Below, in pieces: positions 33,414 through 42,724 of a DNA stretch of 64,000 nucleotides (the stretch's first letter is position 1; each line of letters starts with the position of its first letter). Source of the stretch: Cobetia amphilecti (GTDB lineage: Bacteria; Pseudomonadota; Gammaproteobacteria; Pseudomonadales; Halomonadaceae). The notes under the pieces are model-generated. The model was not told the origin of the DNA. It saw nothing but the letters and a program-made list of their open reading frames with translations, and did no database searches. Location: assembly GCF_030010415.1 (NCBI RefSeq), contig NZ_JASCSA010000007.1; one strand, 5' to 3'. A program made the translations under genes and the position numbers.

Positions 33414-34775
33414 CTAAGGTGCTTCCTGATCGTCGGTGACAGTCGGTGTAACGGTCTGGATGGCAGGGTCGAGGCTGACCCTGTGCTGATGGAGTGCCAG
33501 GGCGCGCTTCAGAATCGCGCGCGCCAGTTCCGTCTTGGGACAGGCCGCGATGGCCTGTTCGTGTTGCGTGTTCTGATCGAGCGGCTGCCACAGCAGGGTG
33601 GCGGCATTGCTGTCGCTGCCGAAGCCAAGGCCCGGCGTGCTCACATCATTGGCGACGATCATGTCGAGCTGTTTACGCGCAAGCTTGTCGCGTGCATAGC
33701 GCAGCACGTCGCGGGTCTCGGCGGCGAAGCCGATCACCAGCGGTGCCCGCTGACCGGCGGCTCGGCGTGCCTGCGTCTGGGCGGCGATACCGGCGATGAT
33801 ATCCGGATTGCGGATCAGCGTGACCTGCATCTGCTTCTCGCCCGACTGCTTCTTGAGCTTGTGGTCGGCGACCGTGGCCGGGCGGAAGTCGGCGACTGCC
33901 GCGCAGCCGATGAAGAGGTCGCTCTCGCTGGCGGCGGCCTCGGCGGCGGCCTGCATGTCCAGCGCGGATTCGACATCGATGCGCTCGACGCCAGCCGGGG
34001 TCGCCAGCGCCACCGGGCCACTGATCAGGCGCACGCTGGCGCCCAGCGCCGCGGCCTCGGCGGCCAGCGCATAGCCCATCTTGCCGGAGCTGTGATTGCT
34101 CAGATAGCGCACCGGGTCCAGCGGCTCGCGGGTCGGGCCGGCGGTGATGGTCACCGTCAGGCCTGCGGCCGGCAATGACATCTCATTGCTCTGGCGGCCG
34201 GGGTCGCTCTGGCTCATGAGGTCGCTCTGGCTCATGAGGTCGCTCAGTGCCGCGACGATCTCTTCCGGCTCCAGCATGCGGCCCGCGCCCACGTCGCCAC
34301 AGGCCTGTTCGCCGCTGGCCGGGCCAAGCAGCGTCCAGCCGTCGGCACTGAGCTGGCGGGCATTGCGCTGGGTGGCGGGGTGCGCCCACATGGCCTGATT
34401 CATCGCCGGGGCCATCACCCAGCGCGCGCTATTGGCCAGGCACAGGGTAGTGAGCAGATCATCGGCATGCCCATGCACCAGGCGGGCCATCAGATCGGCG
34501 GTGGCAGGCGCGATCAGGATGACCTCCGCCCAGCGTGCCAGCTCGATATGCCCCATGCCGGCCTCGGCCTCGGGGTCCAGCAGGGAGGTGTGCACCGGAT
34601 TGCCCGACAACGCCTGTAGGGTCAGCGGTGTAATGAAGGCTTGAGCCCCTTCGGTCATGGCGATGCGCACTTCACAGCCCGCCTTTTTCAACAGGCGGGT
34701 GATCAGAGCGGCCTTGTAGGCCGCGATGCCGCCACTGATGCCCAGCAGAATGCGCCGTCCGGCGAGTGAATGCAT
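33414..34775 (-). CDS. coaBC: Bifunctional phosphopantothenoylcysteine decarboxylase/synthetase
   Basis: CoaBC makes 4'-phosphopantetheine in coenzyme A synthesis. Residues 1-190 are the FMN-dependent decarboxylase (GGIAAYKAA, APAMNQAMW, ACGDVGAGRM). The CTP-dependent synthetase starts near 208 with TVTITAGPTREPLDPVRYLSNHSSGKMG, and KLKK lies further on. The linker between them contains DLMSQS twice, from a perfect 18-bp tandem repeat. The next gene dut abuts its stop, and radC diverges from its start. Confidence 0.96.
   Translation of the reverse strand: MHSLAGRRILLGISGGIAAYKAALITRLLKKAGCEVRIAMTEGAQAFITPLTLQALSGNPVHTSLLDPEAEAGMGHIELARWAEVILIAPATADLMARLVHGHADDLLTTLCLANSARWVMAPAMNQAMWAHPATQRNARQLSADGWTLLGPASGEQACGDVGAGRMLEPEEIVAALSDLMSQSDLMSQSDPGRQSNEMSLPAAGLTVTITAGPTREPLDPVRYLSNHSSGKMGYALAAEAAALGASVRLISGPVALATPAGVERIDVESALDMQAAAEAAASESDLFIGCAAVADFRPATVADHKLKKQSGEKQMQVTLIRNPDIIAGIAAQTQARRAAGQRAPLVIGFAAETRDVLRYARDKLARKQLDMIVANDVSTPGLGFGSDSNAATLLWQPLDQNTQHEQAIAACPKTELARAILKRALALHQHRVSLDPAIQTVTPTVTDDQEAP
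34203..34238 (-). repeat. Perfect 18-bp tandem repeat in the coaBC linker
   Basis: GTCGCTCTGGCTCATGAG occurs twice in a row (34203-34220, 34221-34238) and a third partial copy follows. It encodes the DLMSQS duplication between the two enzyme domains. Confidence 0.85.
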
Positions 34776-35064
34776 GGTGTGTCCTGCGTCCCTGATGCGT
34801 CGATTGCTACGCTCGCGCGTTTGCCCTCTACCATATCACCGTGATGCAACCTTGCGTAGCGCCGCTGGCCCGCGACGCCGAGTGTCGCCAAGCGCTCGCT
34901 TCATGGGGCGGGGGCTCCTCTCGAATGGCATGCAGAGGCCAGACGCAGGTCCTCGGGGCGACAAGCGTTGATGCTCACAATGGCGAAAGAGGCGGCAACT
35001 GACCACGCTTCTCATGCTTTGGACTGTCAGCCATTCGGGGCGACAGGCGATGGGAGAAGAGTGC

Positions 35065-35739
35065 ATGGGGATTCGAGAGTGGCCGGTCGGGGAGCGTCCG
35101 CGCGAGAAGCTGTTGTCGTCAGGGGCAGGGGCCTTGTCAGATGCCGAGCTGCTGGCCATCTTTCTGCGCGTAGGCATAAAAGGACGCTCGGCGGTGGATC
35201 TGGCGCGTGACCTGCTGAATACCTTCGGCGGTCTCAGGCCATTGCTGGAGGCGACCCAGCAGGACTTCTGCGCAGCGCGCGGGCTGGGTGACGCCAAGTA
35301 TGTGCAGCTGCAGGCCTCGCTTGAGCTGTCGCGTCGCCATCTGGAGAGCCTGTTGATGCGCGGGGCCGCCCTGACGTCGCCCCTGCTGGTGCGGCGCTAT
35401 CTGTCCTCGCATCTGCGCGACCTGCCGCATGAGGTGTTCGCCGCGCTGTTTCTCGACAGCCAGCATCGCGTCATCCGCTTCGAGACACTCTTCACCGGCA
35501 CGCTGGATGCCGCCGCCGTCTACCCGCGCGAGGTGGTCAAGCGGGCACTGGCGCTCAATGCCGGCGCCCTGATTCTGGCCCACAACCATCCCTCTGGCGT
35601 CGCGGAGCCCAGTGAGGCCGACCGGCGCATCACGCAGCGCCTGGAAGAGGCGCTGGGGCTTTTCGATATTCGCGTGCTGGATCACTTCGTGGTCGGAGAC
35701 GGCGAGGTGGTCTCGTTTGCCGAGCGCGGCTGGCTCTAG
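35065..35739 (+). CDS. radC: RadC-family JAMM/MPN+ protein
   Basis: The 224-residue protein begins MGIREWPVGERPREKLL with a helix-hairpin-helix region (GLGDAKYVQLQA) and ends in a zinc metalloprotease-like JAB domain with the ligand motif HNHPSGVAEPSEAD. Its role is unsettled: the old link to DNA repair in E. coli was later attributed to another gene. The ATG with GGGAGAAGAG upstream matches the family start. It lies divergent from coaBC, a widely conserved arrangement. Confidence 0.93.
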   Translation: MGIREWPVGERPREKLLSSGAGALSDAELLAIFLRVGIKGRSAVDLARDLLNTFGGLRPLLEATQQDFCAARGLGDAKYVQLQASLELSRRHLESLLMRGAALTSPLLVRRYLSSHLRDLPHEVFAALFLDSQHRVIRFETLFTGTLDAAAVYPREVVKRALALNAGALILAHNHPSGVAEPSEADRRITQRLEEALGLFDIRVLDHFVVGDGEVVSFAERGWL

Positions 35740-36180
35740 TTGGGGCGTCGAGGAGGCTGAGCCGCTGAGTGCTCGATGACGGTACAGCCCCCGCCAGATG
35801 CGGTCGCCGCTGGCGTGAGAAATGCGCAGGGATTGCAAACCAGGGCACTGGTTGTGGTAATGTTGCGCCTCCCGTATCACCCACCACAGAATTCGCGACC
35901 ACTCTGGCCGACATTGGCTGAGTGAAGCGTTTGGCTGAGAAGCGTCTGTACCGATGTGACACGTCGGGCATGGGCGTGCTGGCGAAAAAAATCCGTATAG
36001 GACGTGCTTTCACGTTCCTCTTCGGGTAAAATGCTGCGCCTGCACGTTCCAGCACCCGAAAGCTTGTCTTCCGGAACGGACGTAAACACTTTGAAATCAG
36101 GGCATGAGGCGGCGCCTGCCACTTCCGGTTTGCCCGACAGGTTTTGAACAACTTAGCCAACGCAGCGGTTGGAGGCTCCA
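35740..36180. other. Intergenic region upstream of rpmB
   Basis: The 441-base gap holds a probable promoter with -10 TAAAAT at 36027-36032 followed by a GC-rich discriminator (GCTGCGCC), as expected for a stringently controlled ribosomal promoter. The -35 is poor. No further gene is visible. Confidence 0.5.
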
Positions 36181-36417
36181 ATGTCCAAAGTATGTCAGGT
36201 TACCGGCAAGCGCCCGGTGACTGGTAACAATGTTTCTCACTCCCAGCGCAAGACTCGTCGCCGGTTCCTGCCGAACCTGCACACCCACCGTTTCTGGGTT
36301 GAATCCCAGCAGCGCTTCGTCAAGCTGCGCGTCTCTACCAAGGGCATGCGCATCATCGACAAGAAGGGTATCGACGAAGTCCTCAAGGACCTCACTGCAC
36401 GTGGCGAGCGCTTCTAA
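36181..36417 (+). CDS. rpmB: Ribosomal protein L28
   Basis: L28 is a 50S subunit protein. The 78-residue frame begins MSKVCQVTGKRPVTGNNVSHS and ends LKDLTARGERF, full length for the family. The ATG follows a GGAGG at the usual distance. It is co-transcribed with rpmG, the standard order, and precedes mutM as in E. coli. Confidence 0.98.
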   Translation: MSKVCQVTGKRPVTGNNVSHSQRKTRRRFLPNLHTHRFWVESQQRFVKLRVSTKGMRIIDKKGIDEVLKDLTARGERF

Positions 36418-36509
36418 ACACTAGAAGACAGCCCCTGTAGCAATGGCAACCGAGCCGAGGGCAGCGCTCTCAATCGTTCGGTGAATGCGACTGTGGAAGG
36501 AAACTGAAA

Positions 36510-36665
36510 ATGCGTGACAAGATCAAGTTGGTGTCAAGTGCCGGTACTGGCCACTTCTACACCACCGACAAGAACAAGCGTAACACTCCGGACAAGCTTG
36601 AATTCAAGAAGTACGATCCGGTCGTTCGCAAGCACGTGATGTACAAGGAAGCCAAGATCAAGTGA
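36510..36665 (+). CDS. rpmG: Ribosomal protein L33
   Basis: L33 is a small 50S protein of 51 residues, reading MRDKIKLVSSAGTGHFYTTD and ending HVMYKEAKIK. It is the cysteine-free form, like that of E. coli, so it does not bind zinc. GGAAGGAAACTGAAA precedes the ATG. A terminator follows at 36697, closing the rpmB-rpmG unit. Confidence 0.97.
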   Translation: MRDKIKLVSSAGTGHFYTTDKNKRNTPDKLEFKKYDPVVRKHVMYKEAKIK

Positions 36666-36696
36666 TCTTGTCTCCCGCCAGCGTGCTGTCGGAACC

Positions 36697-36728
36697 CTCG
36701 AAAACCCGGTCCTGACCGGGTTTTCGAG
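36697..36728 (+). terminator. Terminator after rpmG
   Basis: CTCGAAAACCCGGT pairs perfectly with ACCGGGTTTTCGAG across CCTG. The T run lies inside the stem arm. Confidence 0.75.
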
Positions 36729-36821
36729 TATCTGGATGTCGCTGTTCTGGGCATCCTGCAACAGGGTGGCGGCTTCTGTCGTCACCCTGTTGTGCGTCTG
36801 GCGGTCAGTCGAGGAGAGAAC

Positions 36822-37637
36822 ATGCCCGAATTACCGGAAGTCGAGACGACTCGCCGCGGTATCGCACCGCTGGTCGAGGGCCAGGAGGTCACCGAGGTGA
36901 TCGTGCGTCAGCCGCGTCTGCGCACCCCCGTGCCCGGCGAGCTCGCCGAATGGCTGGTGGGTCAGCGTTTCGGCACGCTTGCGCGTCGCGCCAAGTACCT
37001 GCTGTTGCCGATCGCCGATGGCCATCTGCTCTGGCACCTGGGCATGTCCGGTAGCCTCAGACTGGTGCCCATCGGCACGCCGCCACGCACGCATGATCAT
37101 GTCGATGTCGTGCTCGGCAACGGCCATGTGCTGCGCTATCACGATCCACGTCGCTTCGGCTTCGTCGACTTCGTGCGCGGTGACCCGCATGCCGATACGC
37201 GCCTGGCGCGACTCGGCCCGGAGCCGTTGTCCGATGCCTTCAATGGCGAGCACCTCTTTGCGCGCTCCCGCAAGCGCCGTGTGGCGATCAAGCCGTTTCT
37301 GATGGACAACGCCAACGTTGTGGGCGTGGGCAATATCTACGCCAGCGAGGCGCTGTTCATGGCGGGTGTCGACCCGCGCCGTCCTGCCGGTGAAGTGACG
37401 CGCGAGGAGTGCGAGCGCCTCGCCAACGCCGCCAGCAGCGTGCTGGCCGCGGCGATCGCCCAGGGCGGCACCACGCTGCGTGACTTCGTCGGCGGAGATG
37501 GCAAGCCGGGCTACTTCGCGCAAAGCCTCAACGTCTACGGGCGGGGTGGCGAGCCATGCCGCGAATGCGGCCACGAGATCATGAGTCTGGTGCTGGGCCA
37601 GCGCGCCAGCTGCTTCTGCCCGTATTGTCAGCGCTAG
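36822..37637 (+). CDS. mutM: Formamidopyrimidine-DNA glycosylase
   Basis: MutM (Fpg) excises 8-oxoguanine and ring-opened purines and nicks the DNA. The 271-residue protein starts PELPEVETTRRGI after Met removal, giving the catalytic N-terminal proline and Glu, has a helix-two-turn-helix region (NVVGVGNIYASEALF) and a C-terminal zinc finger CRECGHE...CFCPYCQR with four cysteines. GAGGAGAG lies before the ATG. Confidence 0.97.
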   Translation: MPELPEVETTRRGIAPLVEGQEVTEVIVRQPRLRTPVPGELAEWLVGQRFGTLARRAKYLLLPIADGHLLWHLGMSGSLRLVPIGTPPRTHDHVDVVLGNGHVLRYHDPRRFGFVDFVRGDPHADTRLARLGPEPLSDAFNGEHLFARSRKRRVAIKPFLMDNANVVGVGNIYASEALFMAGVDPRRPAGEVTREECERLANAASSVLAAAIAQGGTTLRDFVGGDGKPGYFAQSLNVYGRGGEPCRECGHEIMSLVLGQRASCFCPYCQR

Positions 37638-37661
37638 CGGCGAGCCGCATCAGACCACTGC

Positions 37662-37692
37662 TTGACCGGGGGCTCCGTGACCGGGGCCGCCA
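37662..37692. repeat. 15-bp tandem repeat after mutM, about 2 copies
   Basis: TTGACCGGGGGCTCC (37662-37676) is followed by GTGACCGGGGCCGCC (37677-37691) and ATGAC. A separate 11-bp pair (CGTCCTGT at 37721 and 37732) lies just downstream. Confidence 0.5.
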
Positions 37693-37767
37693 TGACGACT
37701 AGAATAGGCCCGTTCGGGCGCGTCCTGTCGTCGTCCTGTCCCTTCCTCTGCTTTCTGGATATTTCCC

Positions 37768-38958
37768 GTGACTGAACGTCTGCGCCTGAAGAAGAATGCT
37801 GATCGCCGCCTCAAGGCCGGCCATCTGTGGCTGTACTCCAATGAAGTCGATACCGTCGCGACGCCGCTCAAGAACTTCGAGCCGGGCGCCCAGGCCATCA
37901 TCGAGGCCAGCAATGGTCGTGCGATGGGTGTTGCCTACGTCAACCCGAACTCGCTGATCTGCGCGCGCATCGTGTCGCGCAACCCGGAACAGCGTCTGGA
38001 TCGCTCGCTGCTGGTGCACCGCTTCAACCAGGCGCTGTCGCTGCGCGAGAGCCTCTATGACAAGCCGTTCTATCGTCTGGTCCACGGTGAAGGCGACCTG
38101 CTGCCGGGGCTGATCGTCGATCGCTTCGGCGACGTGCTGGTTTGTCAGCTCAACACCTTCGGCATGGAGCGTCTGGCGGAAGTGATCGTCGATGCGCTGC
38201 TCAAGGTCGTCAAGCCGACAGCCATCGTATTCAAGAACGATTCCAGCGGTCGCCGCCAGGAACAGCTCGAGCGCAACGTCGAAGTTGTCTACGGCGAGCT
38301 GCCGGAAAGCGTGCTGCTGGAGGAGAACGGTGTCCAGTTCACGGCGCCGGTGCTCGACGGCCAGAAGACCGGCTGGTTCTACGACCACCGCGCCAACCGT
38401 GCCTGGTTGAACCGTCAGGTCGAAGGCAAGCGCGTGCTGGATCTGTTCAGCTACGTCGGTGGCTGGGGCGTGCAGGCGGCGGCGCATGGCGCGAGCGAAG
38501 TGCTTTGTGTCGATGCTTCCGGCGCGGCACTTGAGCGTGTCTCGGGCAACGCCGTGCTCAACGGTGTCGAGGACCGCGTCTCCATCGCGGAATCGGATGT
38601 CTTCGAGGCCCTCTCGGCTCTGCGTGCGGAAGGCGAGCAGTTCGACGTCATCATCGCGGATCCGCCCGCTTTCATCCGCAAGCGCAAGGACATCACCAAC
38701 GGCGAGCGCGCCTATGCACGCCTCAACCGTGAAGCCATGCGCCTGCTGGGCCGTGACGGCCTGCTGATGTCCGGCTCCTGCTCCATGCATCTGGCGCCGG
38801 AGCGCCTGATGGATGTGGTGCGTGGCGCCGTGCGCCACCAGGACCGCCACGGTCAGGTCATCTTCCAGGGCCATCAGGCCAGTGACCACCCGGTGCACCC
38901 GTCCATCCCCGAGACGTCCTACCTCAAGGCCCTCGGTGTGCGCGTCTATCGCGACTGA
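37768..38958 (+). CDS. rlmI: 23S rRNA m5C1962 methyltransferase RlmI-like
   Basis: A 396-residue SAM-dependent RNA methyltransferase. An N-terminal PUA-like part (RRLKAGHLWLYSNEV) is followed by an RlmI-type middle domain (GEGDLLPGLIVDRF) and a Rossmann fold with VLDLFSYVGGWG and IIADPPAF. The nearest characterised relative is RlmI (YccW), which methylates C1962 of 23S rRNA. The start is GTG, since no ATG fits. A TTCG-loop terminator follows. Confidence 0.9.
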   Translation: MTERLRLKKNADRRLKAGHLWLYSNEVDTVATPLKNFEPGAQAIIEASNGRAMGVAYVNPNSLICARIVSRNPEQRLDRSLLVHRFNQALSLRESLYDKPFYRLVHGEGDLLPGLIVDRFGDVLVCQLNTFGMERLAEVIVDALLKVVKPTAIVFKNDSSGRRQEQLERNVEVVYGELPESVLLEENGVQFTAPVLDGQKTGWFYDHRANRAWLNRQVEGKRVLDLFSYVGGWGVQAAAHGASEVLCVDASGAALERVSGNAVLNGVEDRVSIAESDVFEALSALRAEGEQFDVIIADPPAFIRKRKDITNGERAYARLNREAMRLLGRDGLLMSGSCSMHLAPERLMDVVRGAVRHQDRHGQVIFQGHQASDHPVHPSIPETSYLKALGVRVYRD

Positions 38959-39006
38959 TGACGCCTGACGGATATCAGGACTGATGGCTGTGCCATTCGG
39001 CATCGA

Positions 39007-39040
39007 CGACAACGCCGCCCTTCGGGGCGGCGTTGTCGTT
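39007..39040 (+). terminator. TTCG-tetraloop terminator after rlmI
   Basis: CGACAACGCCGCCC pairs perfectly with GGGCGGCGTTGTCG around a TTCG tetraloop, followed by TTTG. Confidence 0.85.
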
Positions 39041-39100
39041 TGTGGCTTGTGAGTCGTCTGTGGCTTGAGTGTCGGCTATGGCGTGTCTATCGACTGCGGC
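39041..39100. repeat. Degenerate 18-bp tandem repeat, 3 to 4 copies
   Basis: Units start TGTGGCTTGTGAGTC (39041), TGTGGCTTGAGTGTC (39059), TATGGCGTGTCTATC (39077) and TGCGGC (39095), each 18 bases apart. They lie between the rlmI terminator and the next gene. Confidence 0.65.
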
Positions 39101-39150
39101 CCGCTTTTGGCTAATCGTCCATGGCTCATGGACTCTGATAGTCTGACGGC

Positions 39151-39507
39151 ATGTATAGACGACTGACATCTCATCACAATCTCGTGCTGCTCGATCACTG
39201 GCGCAACCTGCTGGAAAGCGAGGGCATCCCCTGTGAGCTGCGCAATCGCCTGCTCGGTTCTGCCGCGGGCGAGTTGCCCGTGCTCGACTGCGAGCCTCAG
39301 CTATGGGTGGCAGAGCATGACCTTCCACATGCCCGCCGCCTGCTGGCGAGCATCGAGGCCGCGCCGGCCCTGCAGGATTGGCAGTGTGCCTGTGGCGAAC
39401 GTCTCGAGGGCAGCTTCAGCGAGTGCTGGGCGTGTGGGGCAAGCGCGCCGCAGCAGCCCGCACCACAGGCGCGCCCGCGCGATGAGGACCCGGAGTTCGT
39501 GGCATGA
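39151..39507 (+). CDS. DUF2007-type protein with C-terminal zinc ribbon
   Basis: The 118-residue protein has an N-terminal DUF2007-like alpha/beta fold (LVLLDHWRNLLESEGIPCELRN, WVAEHDLPHARRLL) and a C-terminal CACGERLEGSFSECWACG with four cysteines, suggesting a small zinc ribbon. The fold resembles signal-transducing PII-like units, but no function is established. Its stop overlaps the next start (ATGA), so it is coupled to the thioesterase. Confidence 0.85.
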   Translation: MYRRLTSHHNLVLLDHWRNLLESEGIPCELRNRLLGSAAGELPVLDCEPQLWVAEHDLPHARRLLASIEAAPALQDWQCACGERLEGSFSECWACGASAPQQPAPQARPRDEDPEFVA

Positions 39508-40010
39508 GCAAAGGCACCCCGAAGGCGAGCGACGCGCCGCCGTTGACGCAAGATTCCCCCGGCTGGGCACTGCCACGCCCGTTCCTGTTGCCGATCAGCG
39601 TGAAGAAGAAGGCGCTGGATGGTTATGGTCACGTCAACAATGCCGAGTATGTGCGCTGGCTGGAGGACATTAGCTGGGCACACTCCGAAGCGTTGGGGCT
39701 TGGCCTGGCGCACTACCGTGAGCAGGACCGCGGCATGGCGGTGCACCGTCACGAGATCGACTATCTGGCCAGTGCGCGACTTGGCGATTCACTGATGCTG
39801 GCGACCTGGCTGGTGGATTGCGATGGTCGCCTGAGTCTGACGCGTCGCTTCCAGTTGCGCCGGTGCTCGGATGGCCAGACGCTGCTGGAGGCGCGCACGC
39901 GCTTTGTCTGCATCGAGCTCTCGAGTGGACGGGCCCGGCGCATGCCCGGCGCCTATCGTGAATGCTATTCGGCGGCGCTGGTGAGTGAGGAAACTGCCAG
40001 TCAGCGATGA
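39504..40010 (+). CDS. Acyl-CoA thioesterase, hot-dog fold (4HBT type)
   Basis: The 168-residue protein carries the hot-dog signature DGYGHVNNAEYVRWLED, with the Asp and Asn-Asn typical of 4-hydroxybenzoyl-CoA/YbgC-like thioesterases, and the continuation VHRHEIDYLASARLGD. It probably hydrolyses an acyl-CoA or acyl-ACP in the cytoplasm; the substrate is unknown. The first 30 residues are a variable extension. It is translationally coupled to the DUF2007 gene. Confidence 0.88.
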   Translation: MSKGTPKASDAPPLTQDSPGWALPRPFLLPISVKKKALDGYGHVNNAEYVRWLEDISWAHSEALGLGLAHYREQDRGMAVHRHEIDYLASARLGDSLMLATWLVDCDGRLSLTRRFQLRRCSDGQTLLEARTRFVCIELSSGRARRMPGAYRECYSAALVSEETASQR

Positions 40011-40153
40011 TTCCTCGCATTCCACTGCATCATTGGCGTGTTTTGGTGAATCTTGCTGGTATCTGATTGGCGAGACGCTGACGAGTCTGCTGTGCTTGTA
40101 GCAGGCGTCGTGATGACGTCAGTGTATTCCGCCAGCAGTGCAAGGAGTTCACC

Positions 40154-41275
40154 ATGCAGATTGCCGTGCCGAAGGAAATCAAGAACCACGAGTATCGCGT
40201 CGCCCTCACGCCTGCCGGTGTGCGCGAGCTGATCGCCCAGGGCCATGAGGTGATCGTCGAGTCTGGCGCCGGGGAGGGCAGTGGCTACCCCGATGCCGAA
40301 TATCAGGGCGTGGGCGCGCGTCTCGAGTCGGACGTCGAGCAAGTCTTTCGCGACGCCGAGCTGATTCTCAAGGTCAAGGAGCCGCAGCCGGCCGAGGTGG
40401 CGCGGCTCACCCGCGGCCAGACCCTGTTCACCTATCTGCATCTGGCCGCCGCTCGTGAGCTGACCGAGAGCCTGCTGGAGAGCGGCGTGACGGCCATCGC
40501 CTACGAGACCATCACGGATGCCGACGGGGGGCTGCCGCTGCTAGCGCCCATGAGTCGCGTCGCCGGACGCATGGCGATCCAGGCCGGCGCGCACGCACTG
40601 GAGAAGGCGCAGGGCGGCATGGGCGTGCTGTTGCCCGGCGTGCCCGGCGTGCCGCCGGCGCGGGTCACGGTGATCGGCGGTGGCGTGGTGGGGGAGAACG
40701 CGGCGCGCATGGCGCTGGGGCTGGGCGCCGAGGTGGTGATTCTCGATACCTCACTGGCGCGCCTCGAGACGCTGGATCATCGCTATCAGGGTCAGATTCG
40801 TACCGTCTATTCGACCTCCGAGGCGCTGGAGGAAGCGGTGCGGCAATCGGCATTGATCATCGGTGCCGTGCTGGTGCCCGGCGCGGCGGCCCCCAAGCTG
40901 ATTCGCCGCGAGCATCTGCGCAAGATGACGCCGGGCGCCGTGCTGGTGGATGTCGCCATCGATCAGGGCGGTTGCTTCGAGACCAGTCAGGCGACGACTC
41001 ACGCCGAGCCGACCTACGTGGTGGATGGCATCGTGCATTACTGCGTGGCCAACATGCCCGGCGCGGTGGCACGCACCTCGACCCAGGCGCTGACCAGCGC
41101 GACGCTGCCGTATATCGTGCGCCTCGCCAATGGCGGCTATCGCGAGGTGCTGAGCCGGGACAGCCACTTTGCCGCGGGCCTCAATGTGCACGCGGGGCAT
41201 TTGATCCTGCCGGAAGTCGGCGAGGCCTTCGACATGCCGGTCACTGCGCTCTCCGAGGCACTGGCGAAGGAGTGA
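40154..41275 (+). CDS. ald: Alanine dehydrogenase
   Basis: Ald catalyses the NAD-dependent interconversion of L-alanine with pyruvate and ammonia. The 373-residue protein starts MQIAVPKEIKNHEYRVALTP, has the catalytic KVKEPQ region, and a Rossmann domain with VTVIGGGVVGENAARMALGLGA. GAPGVPPA-like and the C-terminal GLNVHAGHL are conserved. AAGGAG stands 7 bases before the ATG. It appears monocistronic. Confidence 0.95.
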   Translation: MQIAVPKEIKNHEYRVALTPAGVRELIAQGHEVIVESGAGEGSGYPDAEYQGVGARLESDVEQVFRDAELILKVKEPQPAEVARLTRGQTLFTYLHLAAARELTESLLESGVTAIAYETITDADGGLPLLAPMSRVAGRMAIQAGAHALEKAQGGMGVLLPGVPGVPPARVTVIGGGVVGENAARMALGLGAEVVILDTSLARLETLDHRYQGQIRTVYSTSEALEEAVRQSALIIGAVLVPGAAAPKLIRREHLRKMTPGAVLVDVAIDQGGCFETSQATTHAEPTYVVDGIVHYCVANMPGAVARTSTQALTSATLPYIVRLANGGYREVLSRDSHFAAGLNVHAGHLILPEVGEAFDMPVTALSEALAKE

Positions 41276-41460
41276 GCCGGGCGCGCCGGCCCTTACGAAG
41301 GCTGCACGCCTCAGGGTAAGATGTGGGACATATAGCGACAGGCCATGGTGGCTGCGTTCGAGGATTTCGGGCGGCGCTGCCGCGACCTGTCGTGATCCAT
41401 TGTGAGCGAGTGCAGCCCCGCGGCACGACCTCCCGACCCAGACGCCCAAGAAGTGCATCC

Positions 41461-42474
41461 ATGACCAAGACCCGCGTTCTTACCGGCATCACGACCACCG
41501 GCACCCCTCATCTCGGCAACTATGTCGGCGCCATCAAGCCTGCCATCGAAGCCAGTCAGGACCCGACGGTCCAGTCCTTCTACTTCCTCGCCGACTTCCA
41601 CGCCCTGATCAAGTGTCAGGACCCGAAGCGCGTGCAGGAGTCGCGTCGTGAGATCGCCGCCACCTGGCTGGCACTGGGTCTGGACACCGACAACGCCATC
41701 TTCTATCGCCAGTCGGACGTGCCGGAAATCCCGGAGCTGATGTGGCTGCTCAACTGCGTGTGCGCCAAGGGCTTGATGAACCGTGCGCATGCCTACAAGG
41801 GCGCCGTGGCCGAGAACGAAGAGAGCGGCATCGAGGATCTCGATCGCGGCATCAGCATGGGCCTGTTCAGCTATCCGGTGCTGATGGCGGCGGACATCCT
41901 GATGTTCAATGCGCACAAGGTGCCGGTGGGGCGTGACCAGATCCAGCATATCGAGATGGCGCGCGACATGGCCGGGCGCTTCAACCACCTCTTCAAGGGC
42001 AACTACTTCACCATGCCCGAGGCGGTGACCGACGAGAAATCCCAGCTGCTGCTGGGCCTCGACGGCCGCAAGATGTCCAAGAGCTACAACAACACCATCC
42101 CGCTGTTCGGCACCGAGAAGCAGTTGCTCAAGAGCGTGCGCAAGATCAAGACCAACTCGCTGGAGCCGGGCGAGCCGAAGGACCCGGATACCTGTTCGCT
42201 GTTCCAGATCTATTCGGCCTTCGCCACCGAGGCGGAAGTCGCCGCCATGCGTGAGCAGTACGCGGCCGGCATCGGCTGGGGCGACGCCAAGAACCAGCTG
42301 TTCGAATACCTGAATGATCACCTCAAGGCGCCGCGCGAGCGTTACGTCGAGCTGATGGAAGACCCGGCGCATGTCGAGGCGATCCTCAAGCGTGGCGCCG
42401 AGCGGGCCCGCGAAGAGGCCGCACCGATGATGGAGCGCCTGCGTCGCGCCGTCGGCCTGGGCAACTTCCTCTAG
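41461..42474 (+). CDS. trpS: Tryptophanyl-tRNA synthetase
   Basis: TrpS charges tRNA-Trp. The 337-residue class I enzyme has the HIGH-like motif TPHLGNYVG near the start and GRKMSKS as the KMSKS loop, with VGRDQIQHIE in between. The frame is open 46 codons upstream, but the ATG at MTKTRVLTGI fits the family. A long hairpin terminator follows. Confidence 0.97.
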   Translation: MTKTRVLTGITTTGTPHLGNYVGAIKPAIEASQDPTVQSFYFLADFHALIKCQDPKRVQESRREIAATWLALGLDTDNAIFYRQSDVPEIPELMWLLNCVCAKGLMNRAHAYKGAVAENEESGIEDLDRGISMGLFSYPVLMAADILMFNAHKVPVGRDQIQHIEMARDMAGRFNHLFKGNYFTMPEAVTDEKSQLLLGLDGRKMSKSYNNTIPLFGTEKQLLKSVRKIKTNSLEPGEPKDPDTCSLFQIYSAFATEAEVAAMREQYAAGIGWGDAKNQLFEYLNDHLKAPRERYVELMEDPAHVEAILKRGAERAREEAAPMMERLRRAVGLGNFL

Positions 42475-42500
42475 GTCGCCCGTCCACGCTGCTCGATCGG

Positions 42501-42531
42501 CCCCCGTCATCTTCCCGGATGGCGGGGGTTT
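42501..42531 (+). terminator. Terminator after trpS
   Basis: CCCCCGTCATC pairs with GATGGCGGGGG with one mismatch, followed by TTTCTG. Confidence 0.75.
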
Positions 42532-42724
42532 CTGTTGCTGGCGCCGTCGTTTCAGAGGGTGACGTCATCGGGGCTGTCGGGCTGATGGCACCCGGGGCGT
42601 GATGTCAGGCATATATCTGCGGGGAATGAAAAGCGTGCTGGAAATTTATTCACAGCTATAAAGCGACGCGTTAGGCTTGCCGCATCAATGCTTCAAGCAT
42701 GCTGAATACACAAGGGGGTACGAC

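Noticed and set aside
38975..39328. 117-codon minus-strand frame over the rlmI terminator and tandem repeat
   Set aside because: Its repetitive Asp/Thr/Asn stretch only reflects the 18-bp DNA repeat, and it overlaps the DUF2007 gene.
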